A DNA stretch of 64,000 nucleotides from Diabrotica undecimpunctata (GCF_040954645.1 NC_092806.1:161444328-161508327); one strand, 5' to 3'. Shown: positions 34,515 through 46,820, counted from the stretch's first letter. Translations and numbers: made by a program. Notes: a model not told the origin generated them from the sequence alone.

Positions 34515-35140
34515 ATATTTTTGACCAAAGTTATCTTTTAGCATATTTATAACTTGTTACAATTTATTATAAATATCAGTCAACTTCAAGAAAGATGAAT
34601 TAAGAGTCTTATCGTGTTGTTATATATGCAATATCTGTCAAATATTTGTCATTATGTATTTCGTAAAAGTCATTTTTTTAATTTCTTAATAAAAAAGAGG
34701 TTAAGTTATTAATGGTAATATATATAAAGACCTTTTTAAATAAAGCTTGTTAAAGCACAAAAGATCGTTCGTCCCTAAAAATAGACTCTATGTGTTCTTT
34801 TTATGTCCTGAAAAGTATCATTTAAACAAGAAAAGCGGATTCTTGTAAGTATTGATGTTATAAGTAAAAAATTTGATTCGAAAAAACTCTTGCTCTTGCA
34901 CAGAGATCGCAGTCATTTTACCTTTATCTAATATGGAAATCGCTATTTAAAAATATGGAATTCAATGGAAATAAGATGTCTATTCTCTTTATCCAAGAAA
35001 AGAAACACAAATAATATAATATAATACATTGACGATAAGTTCATAAAAGTTAAAATTGTAAGACCTAAGGTCAACCTGTGATTAGGTTCAAGGTCAAACG
35101 ACTATGAATACGGAGGAAGGACACAAGATATTAATCATTA
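34515..35140. other. Unassigned AT-rich sequence
   Basis: Nothing recognised. Confidence 0.35.
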
Positions 35141-35144
35141 GTTC

Positions 35145-35146
<2 letters not shown>

Positions 35147-35210
<64 letters not shown>
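35147..35210. repeat. (TA)n microsatellite at LINE 3' end
   Basis: About 64 bp of pure TA. It lies exactly at the 3' end of the minus-strand LINE at 35.21-35.87 kb and is probably that element's microsatellite tail, later expanded. Confidence 0.95.
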
Positions 35211-35212
<2 letters not shown>

Positions 35213-35866
35213 CGAGATTCCTATCGCCTATCGCCATCGTTTTCTGTCCATCCATTCGTCTTCTTTGATGGTTATAGGCCGTACATTTTCTTCCCAGGCA
35301 ACTGAAGGCCTTCCCCTTCTTCTTCTTCTTTGTTGTGGTATGTAATTTATAGCTTTCTTTGGCCATCTATCTTCATTCATTCGCTTCACGTGACCATACC
35401 ACACTAGTTGTCGTTTCAATTCTGTCTACATTGGAATGTACAGTATTTATCCTCCGTCTAATATCTTCATTCCTGATATGATCTTTTTTGGATGCACCAC
35501 ACGCTCTCCTTAGAAAATCCATTTCTACTACTTCTATTCTTCTTCTATCTTTTTTCGTGATCTGCCAAACTTCTGCCCCATAAGTCGTAATAGGCTCTAC
35601 CAAGGTTCGATAGATAGCCAATTTCGTTTCTTGTCTAATATCTTTAGACGAGAGTAAAGATTTTAGAATGTTTACCGCTTTTTTTCCCTGCTGCGTTCTG
35701 TTTTCGATGTCTCTTTTGGTAGTGCCTTCTTTAAATATTATAGATCCGAGATATTTATACTCATTGTATGTTTTTGTGTTTCTAATTTCTAACTCTGGAT
35801 CTTCTTCATTATCTCCTATTTCAAGATACTCTATCTTTGACATATTCATATTGAGGCCCCATTTTT
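35211..35866 (-). mobile_element. LINE 3' fragment, relative of the 21.7 kb element
   Basis: 35849-35373 encodes KIEYLEIGD, YKYLGSIIFKEG, YGAEVWQITKKDRRRIEVVE and FLRRACG. 35419-35228 continues in another frame with QLVWYGHVKRMNEDRWPKKA and RRRRRGRPS. The same blocks occur in the 21.72-23.01 kb copy. It starts right after the RT catalytic region, so it is strongly 5'-truncated. Confidence 0.88.
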
Positions 35867-35869
35867 CAT

Positions 35870-37130
35870 ATTATTTCACATTAGTTCAAATTAAAGAATG
35901 ACATATTTGACCTAAATTTATAATATCAGTCTTCTTGTTTAAAAAACCAGGATTCTTAAGAATTTAGCTAACCCAAAAACAAGATTAACGCACAACTAAC
36001 ACCTACAAGTCAAATTTTAGAAGAAAAATTAAACTTTAAAAAGGAACATAGTCCAATTATTAAACTAGAAAGTAATAACACGACAAAGGAAAAAGATTAT
36101 AATGACAGACATGATCAATTTAAGACAAAAACGTTTAGGTGAGTCAAAGAGTGAAACTGTCGACTCCATTCTCCAGAATGTGCAAGAAAAGAATTCAGAA
36201 GATACAAAGATCTTAAGATAATTCTGTACCTCTCACTGGCTGGATAACCTAAAGGATGACTGGATTTATAATAATAAAGAATTGAAAGGAAGAAAGTAAT
36301 CAAAAAATACTGCTGAAAGATCTCTCATAATATTGTCATTATATGACTAATTTTCCCCTTTTTAGACCATCTTTGGAATGTTGTTTTCCTTCGCTAGTCA
36401 GTTAGTTTTACTTTTATTACCATTGAACATATATAGCTTCAATGGTCTCGTCACTAACATTTATTATTTAAAATATTTACATTTTGACAGATATTGTATT
36501 TACAACAACCACTATATTATGTTCGAAGTACACATAAACCAATCACACATTAATTTCTTTTCGGGGATGCTACTACGGGTTCCATTTTCTTTAATATCTT
36601 TTATATATACAGTTGACAAAATACACCATCGTCAAAAAACGCTTGACAATTTCATAATAATATATTTTTTTTTTACTTTATTATCACCAATAACCAGTGA
36701 GCTTTCATTAGCTACCCCTTTACAAACAACAAATGATTTTGTACGGGGCGAGGCGTAAAATAATATAATCGGTAATTATAAAATGAGGTACTACTTGTAC
36801 AAGTGGAACTTTTATCACAGAAGCTGGAATTAAAATGGATTGTACTGCTAAGGTAATCATAGTAGTCATTGATCCAGTACTTTTACGTGGCTTATCCTCA
36901 AATATCATCAAAATTTGGTTAATTTTGATGATATTTGTTAAAAGTTTTTTCAATGTTTATGTATAAGACAGTCAGATGGCGTTGAAAAAACATTGCTCTT
37001 ATTTTGACATCTGCCATCTAATGAATGTCAAAATATAGCAAAATTTCAAGATTAAATAACAATTAGTTTGCTTTTAATTATTTGAATACACTTGAAAGGT
37101 TAACACAATGCAGAAATCGAAGTTAATTTA
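35870..37130. other. Unassigned AT-rich sequence
   Basis: No gene recognised. It includes the perfect 17-bp-arm hairpin at 36899-36937. Confidence 0.35.
36899..36937. repeat. Perfect inverted repeat, 17-bp arms, 5-nt loop
   Basis: CAAATATCATCAAAATT and its exact complement flank TGGTT. It is isolated, with no U-run suggesting a terminator, and may be a foldback remnant. Confidence 0.8.
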
Positions 37131-37139
37131 ATATTTATG

Positions 37140-38110
37140 GAAAGTTTGCATCGTCGTTAACAACAGTTCATTTTTGGAACGCTGAACTTCTTTTTTGTCG
37201 CGGTAACGTGTTAGATGATGAATATTCAGGTGCTCCAGAAATCGTCACGACTCCAGAAATTATCACCAAGTCATGCTATAATCATGGTAAAATATAAAAT
37301 TAAAATTGTGACAGACACAGCCTAATAAATAACAATTGAGAAAATACATAATGTAAAATTTGCTAATATTCATAATTACTCTACAAGAAGTCAAGCAATA
37401 TTTAGCATGTATGTACTATGAATGTTCACTAGACTATTTAGACACCGATTTGAAGAAAAAGTGCTCTTCTTTGTATCGCAAAAAACTTTCCTTTCTTCAA
37501 GACCCGCTATAAGACGTAATAGCTAACAAGGCGGTCGTCGCACTACTAAAAGTATACCTAGTGGGATACGAAGTGATCCATGATCAAAAGTATTCGCCAG
37601 ATTTAGCTCCATGTGAGTATTTAATAGTGATAGTGGCAGAAGAAATGCAGCTCCAAGACCAGAAAAGAAAATCCAAGACCATCTGATCCGTCAAAATATA
37701 CCAATATTCATCATAATTACTTCAAAAAAAGTCCAGCAATATTGAGCATATACTGTAAATATCTACTGGACTATTTCGACACCGACTTGAAGAAAAAGTG
37801 CTCTGCTTGATGTCGCAAAAAACTTCCCTTTCTGAAAGACCCACTACGAGATGGCATGGCTAAAAAGGCGATCATTGTACTGCTAAAAGTGGGATACGAA
37901 TTGATCCATCATCTACATTATTCGCCAGATTTAGCTCCATGTGATTATTTCCTATTTCCAAACTTAAAAAATCGAAGAATTCTGAAGTTATAATCGAAAC
38001 TTTGTCTTATTTTGAGGAGCTCGAGTAACATTACTTTTGGGAAGGGATAAAAAAAGTGGAAAAGCGACCTCCCATGTGTATTGAGGAAAAAAGGGATTAT
38101 GATGAAATAT
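37140..38110 (+). mobile_element. Mariner-like transposase relic with internal duplication
   Basis: 37160-37280 encodes a decayed N-terminal block (DEYSGAPEIVTTPEIITK). The last catalytic region occurs twice, first damaged (37560-37620: YSPDLAPCEY) and then better kept (37840-37990: VGYELIHHLHYSPDLAPCDY, then LFPNLKN). A C-terminal GIKKVEKRP..CIE block follows to 38100. YSPDLAP(S/C)DY..F is the signature around the third acid of mariner transposases. Numerous stops and frameshifts. Confidence 0.75.
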
Positions 38111-38114
38111 AAAT

Positions 38115-38720
38115 AAGAAAAAAAAACGAGAAACATACGTTTCCAAATACATTCTGTATAAGTCTGTCACACCCATAACGACCGTCTTATCAAATTGATA
38201 TAGTAGGCCTACAATTAAATGCAATGATAAAGGATTTAACTCCATGCAAATTTAAGACTGGAGGAAAGATATCATGAACCAAAGTAGCTGAATGCAAATC
38301 ATATAGGTAGTGAAGACCCACGTAATATGGTGCAGATACAGAGAGAAAAAAGAGAGGAAATGTTTACCAAGAGAAAAAAATAACTTCCTACGTTTGATAT
38401 TGGTGCATAATATTGAAGAAAATGAGCTTCTGACTAAAAAATTGTTAGAGATTTGGCAAAATAAATATAATATCAATTGCTAAAAACTACACAAAATATA
38501 ATTTGCCGTAATGATGGCCAATACTCTCAGTAATGAAGAGATTGCCTATAAAAAAAATTAATATTAAAAAAAAATTATGACACATAGTTTTCAAGCTGAG
38601 GTATTAAAAACACTGTGGTGAGATCGAACATGTAACGGCTTCTGGAAAACTCAGAATGAATCCCCTACTTTGACTCTTTACCTGAATTATCTCGAATTTT
38701 ATTATATAGATATATTATAT
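38115..38720. other. Unassigned sequence
   Basis: Nothing recognised. Confidence 0.35.
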
Positions 38721-38724
38721 AGAT

Positions 38725-39500
38725 ATCTTACAGAACCGATAGAAATAGGCAGCGAAATAAGACAAGGGGATTCATTGGGCCCCATGCTGTTCAATTTGAT
38801 CATGGATCAAGTCATCAAAAGCGTTAACAAAGGAAGAGAATACAGAATGGGAAACAAAGAAATCAAAATACTCTGTTACGCAGACGACGCAATATTGATA
38901 GCTCAAGATGAAGATAGTCTGCAAAGACTGGACCAACCAGATGTAAAAGAGAAATTGATGGCGTCAATATTGAACAAGTAATGGTGAACAAAAAAGTGAG
39001 AGATCAAGTACAAAAAGCAAATAGACTGGTAGAATGCCCTAATAACACTATATGACGAACCAGACACATTAACACTGAGATGAAATCAAGAATTTATAAA
39101 GCCAGTGTAAGACCAAAAATGACATATGCCTCAGAAACAAGACCCGACACAGTCACAACGTAAAGGCTATTGGAAACTGCAGAAATGAGAGTACTGAGAA
39201 GAATTATAGGAAAGACGCTGAGAGATCGAAAGAGAAGTGAAGACATTAGAAAAAAATGTAACGTACAGTGTATAAATGAATGGACACAAAATAGAAAAAA
39301 GAATTGAATACGCACATAAACAGAATGGAGGAGACCCGTGTCGTCAAAACAGCAAGAGGTAAGTCACCAATCGGCGGAATTATCGGGCGACCGCGCAAAA
39401 GATGGACTCCAAAGAGACAACCTTCCAAAGAGGTATTAATCCACCAATGAACAAGCAGAATTGCTTATAAAGAGGAAGAAGAAGAAGAAGAAATAAAAAG
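38725..39500 (+). mobile_element. RTE-like LINE 3' part with (GAA)n tail
   Basis: 38728-38940 encodes the end of RT: EPIEIGSEIRQGDSLGPMLF and the catalytic ILCYADDAILIAQDEDSLQR. After breaks, 39085-39260 encodes RIYKASVRPKMTYASETRPD and LLETAEMRVLRRIIGKTLRD, and 39310-39410 the basic tail (ARGKSPIGG, GRPRKRW). It ends in GAAGAAGAAGAAGAA at about 39474-39491. Same family as the 18.54, 31.39 and 47.02 kb copies. Confidence 0.88.
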
Positions 39501-39504
39501 ATCG

Positions 39505-40150
39505 GTTTTCGTAATGTAAAAATGAGTTTATATTTTAGAATTAAGAAGAGCACTTTACTTTAACTTTTTTTGTTTTGTTCACCTCTATTACAGTATTTAG
39601 GTCACCTTTTCGAAATTGCACTGGACAGATGACAGCAAATATCCTAAAATAACGCAAAACAAAGATATAACCTTCTCGCCCCGTACCATAAACGGCATAT
39701 CCCTGCAGCATGGTGAAGGATACACTTTTATATTCTTATAAAATATTTTTATCACAAAACTACATTCATTAAGGGCTATAAAATTATATATATCGTAAAG
39801 TACTGAAAATAACCGAGTGAAATCTGGATATATTATAAAACAGTTGGGCAGTATGTTGCAGATAACCAATACAGTATTTTCAATATTTATTTTCGTTTTG
39901 TTGTAAAAGAGAAATTTAAAAAGTTGTAGTGTTTTTTATATGTTTATTGATAAGCTTTTGCCTCGTTTGTTCTTGTTTAATTATTGGCAGTTTATTTCCT
40001 TGGAATCGGCAAACACTTATTTATGAAAACATATATAAAACACCAAAAAATACTCGATTTAAAAAAATTTATATTTGGCAAACATGGAAAAGTTTCACTA
40101 ATACCCCGAGTCCATTAAAGGCAGTCTGGCTCGTTCAGTGCATCAATATT
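39505..40150. other. Unassigned sequence
   Basis: A 90-codon minus-strand frame (39869-39597) is rich in Cys, Ile and Phe and is not recognisable. Confidence 0.3.
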
Positions 40151-42230
40151 TCAGTCCTAGAAGGTTTCAGTGATCTCAGAGCAGTTTAGAGCGTTACATA
40201 TGTTTTCAGTCACTCATAAAGTATTTTATAAATGGCTTACAAAGGGCTTCGGAATATCCTAATATGTTTCAGACACTTCAGTGTAGTTCTAAAACATTTT
40301 TACGGTTATCCATGGGTCTTTTGGAAATACTTTCATGAATTATAAATGCCGTAGACTAATTTAAGGCATTTGAAAAGTTTTTGTAAAGCCTGAAGAGTTT
40401 CAAAAATGTTCTAGAAGGTTTTAGTAGCTTTAGAATTGTTTATAAGGCTTCCAGCAACCTTAACATGTTTCGTAAATGCTTTGAAATATTTAGATTACTA
40501 TAGAAAACTTTATACCAACCTGATAAATTTGACCAAAAATCTATAAGATTTCAACTGCTCGTACTGCTTGCAACTAGTATAGGTTATGTATCTGTCTTCC
40601 AGAGAGACTAGCATGTTCCATAAGTACCATCAGTGCTTTGGTGTACCAAAGCAATTCAGAAAGTCTGATAAAATACTCAAAGAGCCTAACTTCTTCCATT
40701 GATACCTTGAAATGCTTCATTATCTTTTAAATACCTGTGTGAAGAGAGGTAATATTTTTATTATTAATACCAGAAAGTTTATGAAAGTCCAGATCGGTTA
40801 CAGATGGTTTCTAGGCTCTATATGTAGCTTACTTGAACCTTAGAATCTCGTTGAGTATCTCTGTAAAACTTGTCAGTCAGTACCTGGTATGTTTCAATGA
40901 AGACTGACATAATTTATGAACCTTTCAGTAACCCTAAAATATTCAAAGACTATGCTGAAATACTTCAGTACCCTATAAGAGGATTGTAATGTTTCCATTT
41001 TTGTTCTGGAAGGTTTTAGGTATTTCAGTGAAGTATAGAATGATACTAGGGCCTGCGTAGCGCAAGCGGTAGGATTCTTGCCTCGCATGCCAGTGGTCCG
41101 GAGTTCGAATCCTACCGCCGGCAAGAACAACTAGACATTTTTAAAAATGTCTATAGGCCCCAGGTCGACTCAGCCTGAATAAAATGAGTACCTTGGGTAG
41201 AACCAGGGGTAATAATAGGCGGTTGAAGCGTAGTACTGGCCATGTTACCTTCCTTGTATACCGTAGGCCCTAGATATAGCAGACTACCCTGCTATACTCC
41301 CAAAGCCGCGAAGCGGTATAAAACGGGAGACTATTATTATTATAGAATGATACTAAGATAGGTTAGTCGGTTTAGAGAACCCTTTCACATTTTTAAATGC
41401 TTCTGGAGGACTGCAGCAAGTCCTGGAAAGGTTTTCACTGCAGCTTGTAATGGTATACGAAGCCTCCAGATCTCTTAGCGTATATAATGGACGCTTGGGA
41501 ATACTTAGTCTCTTCAGAACTTGCAAAAACTATAAAATTATGGAGGATTGTCCTAAAAGGTCTTAAGAGCTTTAGGGTAATTTGGAGCTATGTATGTGTT
41601 CTATGAATGTACTGGAATTTTTCAGGACCTTTTTAAAGCTAAAAAGTTTTAAAAACCGCCCTAAAAAAATTCAAAAGCGTGTGAAGGACATTCAGGTGGG
41701 ATGAAGAATTGTTCTTGGAGCCTCTAAAGAAGCTTAATTATGTATAGATGTGTAGGAGACTGCTCAAAAATTGTAGTATATTTATTTAATAATGTAAGAG
41801 GCTGTGGTGCCTCTGAAGAACTTTATTAAAGCCTAAAATGTTTTAGATACATCCTAGAAGGGGTCTTTGTAGAACATCTGTAAAGTGGAAGATTGCCCAA
41901 AAATGTTTCAGAGGCTTCAGAGCAATCTGGGACATTAAGAAGACTACAGGCAGTTTAAAGTAATTTAGAACTGTTTCTAGATCTTCTAAAGCACTTCTGG
42001 AAAGCCTGGAATAAATTGAAATGTCCTGAAATATTTTAGGAACTTTATTCAAAGTAAAAGGTTTCTAAAACTGCCTTGAAATATTTCAAATGCTTTTGGA
42101 GGCAGAGTGAAGTAATCCAGATATCTTCCTAGATCTTTTAAATACTTCTGGTAAGCCTGGAATAATTTGAAATTGCTCTGTAATGTTCCAAGGACATTAC
42201 CAGAGTATTACTTTGAGACGCTTCGGGGCT
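40150..42230. repeat. Long block of degenerate tandem repeats (period about 140-150 bp)
   Basis: The block is built from diverged copies of a unit with landmarks such as CCTAGAAGG.TTT, TTTTAAATACTTCTGG and GCCTGGAATAATTTGAAAT. The last two landmarks recur near 41985 and 42135, 150 bp apart. The second block at 48.78-50.76 kb has the same vocabulary. The SINE at 41049-41340 is inserted here. Confidence 0.65.
41049..41340 (+). mobile_element. Complete tRNA-derived SINE with 15-bp target duplication
   Basis: The head is tRNA-like, with A box TAGCGCAAGCGG and B box GAGTTCGAATCC, and would fold around an anticodon-like CGC (Ala type). The body is about 215 bp and the tail is a TTA/ATT repeat. Exactly matching 15-bp direct repeats TATAGAATGATACTA flank it (41034-41048 and 41341-41355). 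The exact duplication shows L1-endonuclease-style retrotransposition, probably recent. RNA polymerase III would drive it from the two internal boxes. The tail type implies mobilisation by a LINE ending in a short microsatellite. Confidence 0.93.
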
Positions 42231-42234
42231 GGTA

Positions 42235-43420
42235 AAATTCTATTACAAACTCCTCACTAACGGTTTTAATTAAAAAAAGCTAAGTTATAAAATTAAGTTT
42301 AGTATTAATGTTTTTACACTAATTAAACGAAAATGGGCCACTACTGGTGCGGGGTTCCCCCAATTTTTTTTTAATATTTTCAGTGATTTCTTAGGACTTA
42401 TTCTGTTAAACAAGGAGGACTAGGTATACTCTTAAATAAAAACGTTGTGGTTGTTTTACATCTGAAACATACTGCTCTTTTAAATATTTCTAAATAAGAC
42501 TGCTTATGGATATTGTTCATCCCAAAAATATTGATAAATCGTCTTTTTGGGTAACCTGGTTTACTACAATTTTTATAAAATATATTTTTATATTGATCTA
42601 CGAGTTTTTGGACACTATGTATTCTTTTATTTATAATGATATAGTACATTAACAAGTTTTACAGTCATATTTTTACATCTGATGGGCGATTTCGGGGATT
42701 TAGATTTCAAAAATAAGTCGAAAACTAGTTGTGAGGCATCGGCCAAAAAGTACCACAATTTTTGATTTACACAACAGTGAAAACAAGCGTTTTTAAATCG
42801 TATAAACAACAAAATGCTTGGTTGGAAAACATCTAACATTAATTTTTTACTTATTACGCTGAAAAGTGTGTTATTTTATTGTCAAAATAGATTTTTATTT
42901 ATCAAGACGTTACAACAAATTATAGATTTTAGAAAAAAGGAGTTTTCTAAATCTATTTTTAAAAGGAGCTTTACAGCCAATGAAGAAACACATTTACCGA
43001 GAAAATATTTACTTTATTATTTACTAGAACCTTCTCGAAATGTCAAGAGTTGTCTAAATTCAAAGTAAAACACTAAAAAAATTTAAACAATCTGAAATTA
43101 AACTTAAATCTAAGAAATGAAGACGAAATATGATATGAAGTAGTTGCGATAAGTTCATGGTGCCATAAATATAAAGTCAAACGTCAAATGTCAAATATCA
43201 AACGTCATACTTTAAATGTCAAACACCAAATATCCAATAAGAAACTATAAATATTCAATGTTTTTACGTCAAACTCATTACGAGAAAACCCATTTGTTTT
43301 TTACAATCTTAAAGAATCAAGGAAAACGTATCCAAAAGACTTAATGACGAATAATTGTAACAAATATATCAAGACATACAGTCACCTAATAAAATGAAGG
43401 ATAATTTGTCTTTTATGCAA
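42235..43420. other. Unassigned sequence
   Basis: Two minus-strand frames (42655-42398 and 42839-42627) and one plus-strand frame (42814-43068) have no recognisable product. 43168-43250 is a degenerate run of GTCAAA/TCAAAT units. Confidence 0.35.
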
Positions 43421-43429
43421 TTAAAACGA

Positions 43430-43470
43430 ACTATTCTTGACCTCGAAAAGGCATTTGACACAATATTGTA
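43430..43470 (+). mobile_element. Tiny LINE RT scrap
   Basis: Encodes ILDLEKAFDTI followed by a stop, the palm block (F.D..KAFD) of non-LTR reverse transcriptases. Nothing else of the element is seen. Confidence 0.4.
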
Positions 43471-43528
43471 GTACTCTTTTGACAGATTGGTTAAAACAAA
43501 GCGTTTTGTTGTTTAAGATTTATGCTAA

Positions 43529-43668
43529 CTAATGATACTTAAGCGAAGTCCACACAATCTGACTAGGATGTTCTACGCCGCCGATTTCGCAATTGACAGT
43601 TCTGGATCTACCGTTGATTACGAAAAGAGCTTCGTTGGCCGGTGTCACCATGTACTGACAGAATCCAC
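43529..43668 (-). CDS. Fstl5: FSTL5-like gene, terminal coding exon
   Basis: Last coding exon (140 nt) of a follistatin-related protein 5-like gene. An acceptor (TTTTAG) precedes 43668. It completes the split Ser codon left by the previous exon (phase 1) and encodes SGFCQYMVTPANEALFVING, RSRTVNCEIGGVEHPSQIVW and a short tail ending at TAG 43531-43529. In FSTL4/5 proteins the same place has a G.(Y/F)..Y..TP..E.LF...GR....NCE block and a terminal V-W, so both family and C-terminus agree. The protein is expected to be secreted and calcium-binding, but the follistatin, EF-hand and Ig parts are upstream of this window. Confidence 0.88.
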
Positions 43669-43669
43669 C

Positions 43670-44528
43670 TAAAATACATAAATAAACAACGTTAAAAATG
43701 TTGGGTTTGTTAGTTTTCGATTAAATTGGGTGTAATAAATAATAAGTATAGATGAATATATACTTGTATAGTAGAAACCCTCAATTCAGAAGAGTGATAT
43801 CATAGTTTAAACGCGGAATATCCTCAAACTTAAATGTACACAGCGGCCCTCGAAAACTGCCTGTTTGCTCGATTGCAATTTGCGTTTCCTCATAAGAAAT
43901 TACAGAATATATAAAGTAGTATATTTATTTGTGCTTCTCTATAGTAGACTTGACCAGAAGTTGTTGTACAGTGTAGCCAAATCTTGTTCACAAGTAGTAA
44001 TTATGGTCATACAAAACCTGTATTCTTCCACGCAGCGATTATTACCGTCATAAAAATACCAAAAAACATGATTTTTTCAATAGTAAAAATTAAGCACAAA
44101 ATTGTAATAAAATAAATTTTATATATATGTTCCGTTTCGTTACGTATTTAAATTTATAAAATAAAAATCGATATTTTAAAACATTATTTTTTAATCGTTT
44201 GGCAATGTTGGAATTAGCGAGGGAACTCGGTTTTACAATTCGGATCCAGACATGCAGTAAAACTAGTTTTTATTATTTTTTGCCCAAGAAATGAACGAAG
44301 AAAACATTGGCGTTTCTATGGGTAAATAGTGCATGTGTTTTTGTGAATATATTTTATGTGATAAGTTTGTAAACTTATTGTTGTCAATACTGTTTTATCA
44401 ATACTGTATTGTAGTATTGATAAAACGTGTTATAGATAATAAGAGTGTTAGTCGTTTTATAGTAAATATTTAGTTATATTCTTTGAAATTATTGTATATA
44501 TAGTATATATCCCGATTATTGAAATACA
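43670..44528. other. Intron sequence left of the Sailor-like element
   Basis: Start of the 7.8-kb last intron of the FSTL5-like gene as read on the plus strand. No features recognised. Confidence 0.4.
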
Positions 44529-45918
44529 ATGGACGAAAAACCGAGTTGTTCCAAGAGAAGACAGCAAAATTCTGATGTGGATTCCAAGAATGAAAAGCCG
44601 CAAAAGAGACGGAAAATGTTAACGTCCGAAGAGAAGGTAATGATACGAAACGTTTATGAAGGAATTGTCGGCAGAAAAATGGCATTAAACGTTAGCCAAG
44701 CGGTCGACATTTGTAGCAGTTTAACAAAAGTATCCGTTAGTTGTATTTATCGTGTACTTAAAAATACATCGGAAAATAAAAAGCAAGAAAAAGGTAAAAC
44801 TAGAGGTAGGAAAAGCATTGTTTTGGATGACGAGACAAGGAATATTATACGTCGAAAAATTCATTCATTTTATTTTCGGAGTGAAATTCCAACACTGAAA
44901 AAAATTTCTCAAGAGCTCGAAAATGATGACTCTTTACCCAAGATATCTCGTAGGGTCTTAATCAGGACCATGCACGAAATGAACTTTCGATAAGTAAAAC
45001 GCAACAGAAAAAGTATGCTATTAGAAAAAAATGAAATTATTCTGTGGAGAAGAAAATATTTAGAAGAAATACGAAAAATTCGCAGCACTGGATGCAAAAT
45101 ATATTATTTGGATGAAACCTGGATTAACGAAGGTCATACAGTTGGAAAAGTTTGGCAAGATTTAAATGTAAAAAGTAAACGCGAAGCATTTATAGAAGGC
45201 TGGTCTACAGGATTAAAGGCTCCATCAGGAAAGGGACGGCGTTTAATCATCACCCATATAGGAAGTGATACAGGGTTCTTTGATGATGGTTTGCTTCAAT
45301 TTGAGTCGAAAAAAACAGGTGATTATCATGAAGAAATGACTTCTGAAGTATTTGAGCGCTGGTTTAAAAGAATCTTACCAAAATTGGAATCTGGGTCTGT
45401 GGTTGTTATGGACAATGCGCCATATCATAGCCGCAGACTAGAACAATTACCGACGACGGCATGGCGGAAAGGGAGAATTCAAGAATGGCTTACAGAAAAG
45501 GGGATTGCATACGAAGAATAAATGCTCAAAATTCAACTACTTGACATTGCACGGTTAAGGAAAATTAAATATCTTAAATATGCTGTAGATGAAACTGCAA
45601 AAGATTATGGTGTCAAAGTTCTGCGTCTACCACCTTAATCCCATTGAACTTATCTGGGGGCAAGTGAAAAGAGAAGTAGCACGCAATAACAAAACGTTCA
45701 AATTAAACAAAATTAAGAAACTTTTGATTCAAGCAATCCTCCATGTAACTCCAGAGAAATGGGCTAAATGTATAGGCCACATAATTAAAGAAGAACATTT
45801 TATGTGAGAACTTGACACTCATATCAAAGTTTTACTAGAGCCAATTATAATTACACCAGGTGGTGAACATAATGACAGCGATAGCAGCACTGAATCTTCA
45901 GGTTTAGACAGCGAATAA
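44529..45918 (+). pseudogene. IS630-Tc1-mariner transposase with long DD~80E spacing (Sailor-like)
   Basis: ATG 44529 opens 154 codons with a Lys/Arg-rich start and a winged-helix-like region (VSVSCIYRVLKNTSENK, then TRGRKSIVL), ending in TAA 44991-44993. The catalytic domain follows at 45015-45521, with first acid in IYYLDETW and second in VVMDNAPYH. A stop at 45519-45521 and a frame break precede the third acid, in HLNPIELIWG near 45640. An acidic Ser-rich tail ends near 45918. About 80 residues lie between the second and third acids, far more than 34 in Tc1 and as in the DD82E group called Sailor. It lies in the last FSTL5-like intron, on the opposite strand. No terminal repeats could be paired. 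Confidence 0.8.
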
Positions 45919-46239
45919 TATTTTCTAATAGTTTAATAAGAACATCAGCATAAAAAAAACCAAAAACAAAAAAAAAACGAGAAGAACATAGTAAGTGTGT
46001 ATAGTGTATGTGTTTGTGTTTAAACACATCAAACATTATTTTTATTTTGTTTTTATAGAATTTTATTTTGTTTTATAGGATTTTATTTTGTTTTGTTTTA
46101 TACTGTTTAAGTGTTTTGTTCATTTTATTTATTAAGACAATATGGCTCTTGGCTAAACGTCAAAAAGACGTCTTAGCGTAACTTCCGCGACAGCCGGTTG
46201 GTATCAGTAAACTTTCTGCAAAATTACTTCTTTTTATAG

Positions 46240-46820
46240 CTTTTTGTTTGTGGCATTCTGTATTTTAAGGGGAATGTAGGGAATGAGCCACAAAATATTT
46301 ATTCATATGTTTATTTATTGACGTTTCGATCTCTATATCCAGAGACCGTTTTCAATTATACAAATGATAGTACTATTTATTTTCTATGGCTTTTCGCTTG
46401 TCGTTCTGTATTTTTAGAAATAATGTTGGGAATAAGCCACAATATATTTATTCAAATGTTTAATTTACGGACGTTTCGATCTCTATAAAGAGACCGTTTT
46501 CAAACATACAAATGACAGATATATTTATTTTTCTATAGCTGCTTGTTTGTGGCATTCTGTATTTTTAGGGAGAAGGTTGGACATAAGCCACAATATATCT
46601 ATTTACATGTTTAATACATTGACGTTTCGATCTCTATTCCGTTTTTAAAGATAGAAAAAAAAAGAAAATAAACAATATAAGATTATAAAAATATAATAAT
46701 AATAATAAACAAAAAAAAATATTACTATCATTTATATCTTTGAAAGCGGTCTTTGGATATAGAGATCGAAACGTCAGTAAAAACTTGTAAATAAATATAT
46801 TGTGGCCTATTTCCAACATT
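46240..46820. repeat. Tandem (150 bp x3) plus inverted repeat cluster with hammerhead-like motifs
   Basis: Three direct copies about 150 bp apart contain TTGTGGCATTCTGTATTTT-like, GGGAATAAGCCACAATAT and GACGTTTCGATCTCTAT-like landmarks. The last landmark falls at 46320, 46470 and 46621. A fourth copy is inverted (46738-46818) and ends at the same landmark (ATTGTGGCCTATTTCC). In each intact copy one strand reads TTGAAA(A/G)C, an 8-bp hairpin (GGTCTCT/AGAGATC core), GAAA, then ACGTC. This is hammerhead-like with a palindromic ACGT helix III, but C3 and G8 of the core are changed. Confidence 0.7.

Noticed and set aside
36720..36953. 77-codon minus-strand frame
   Set aside because: No recognisable motif, AT-rich composition, and a hairpin at its start; not distinguishable from chance.
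41049..41125. Functional tRNA gene
   Set aside because: The tRNA-like head has mismatched arms, is followed by a SINE body and tail, and lies between target duplications.
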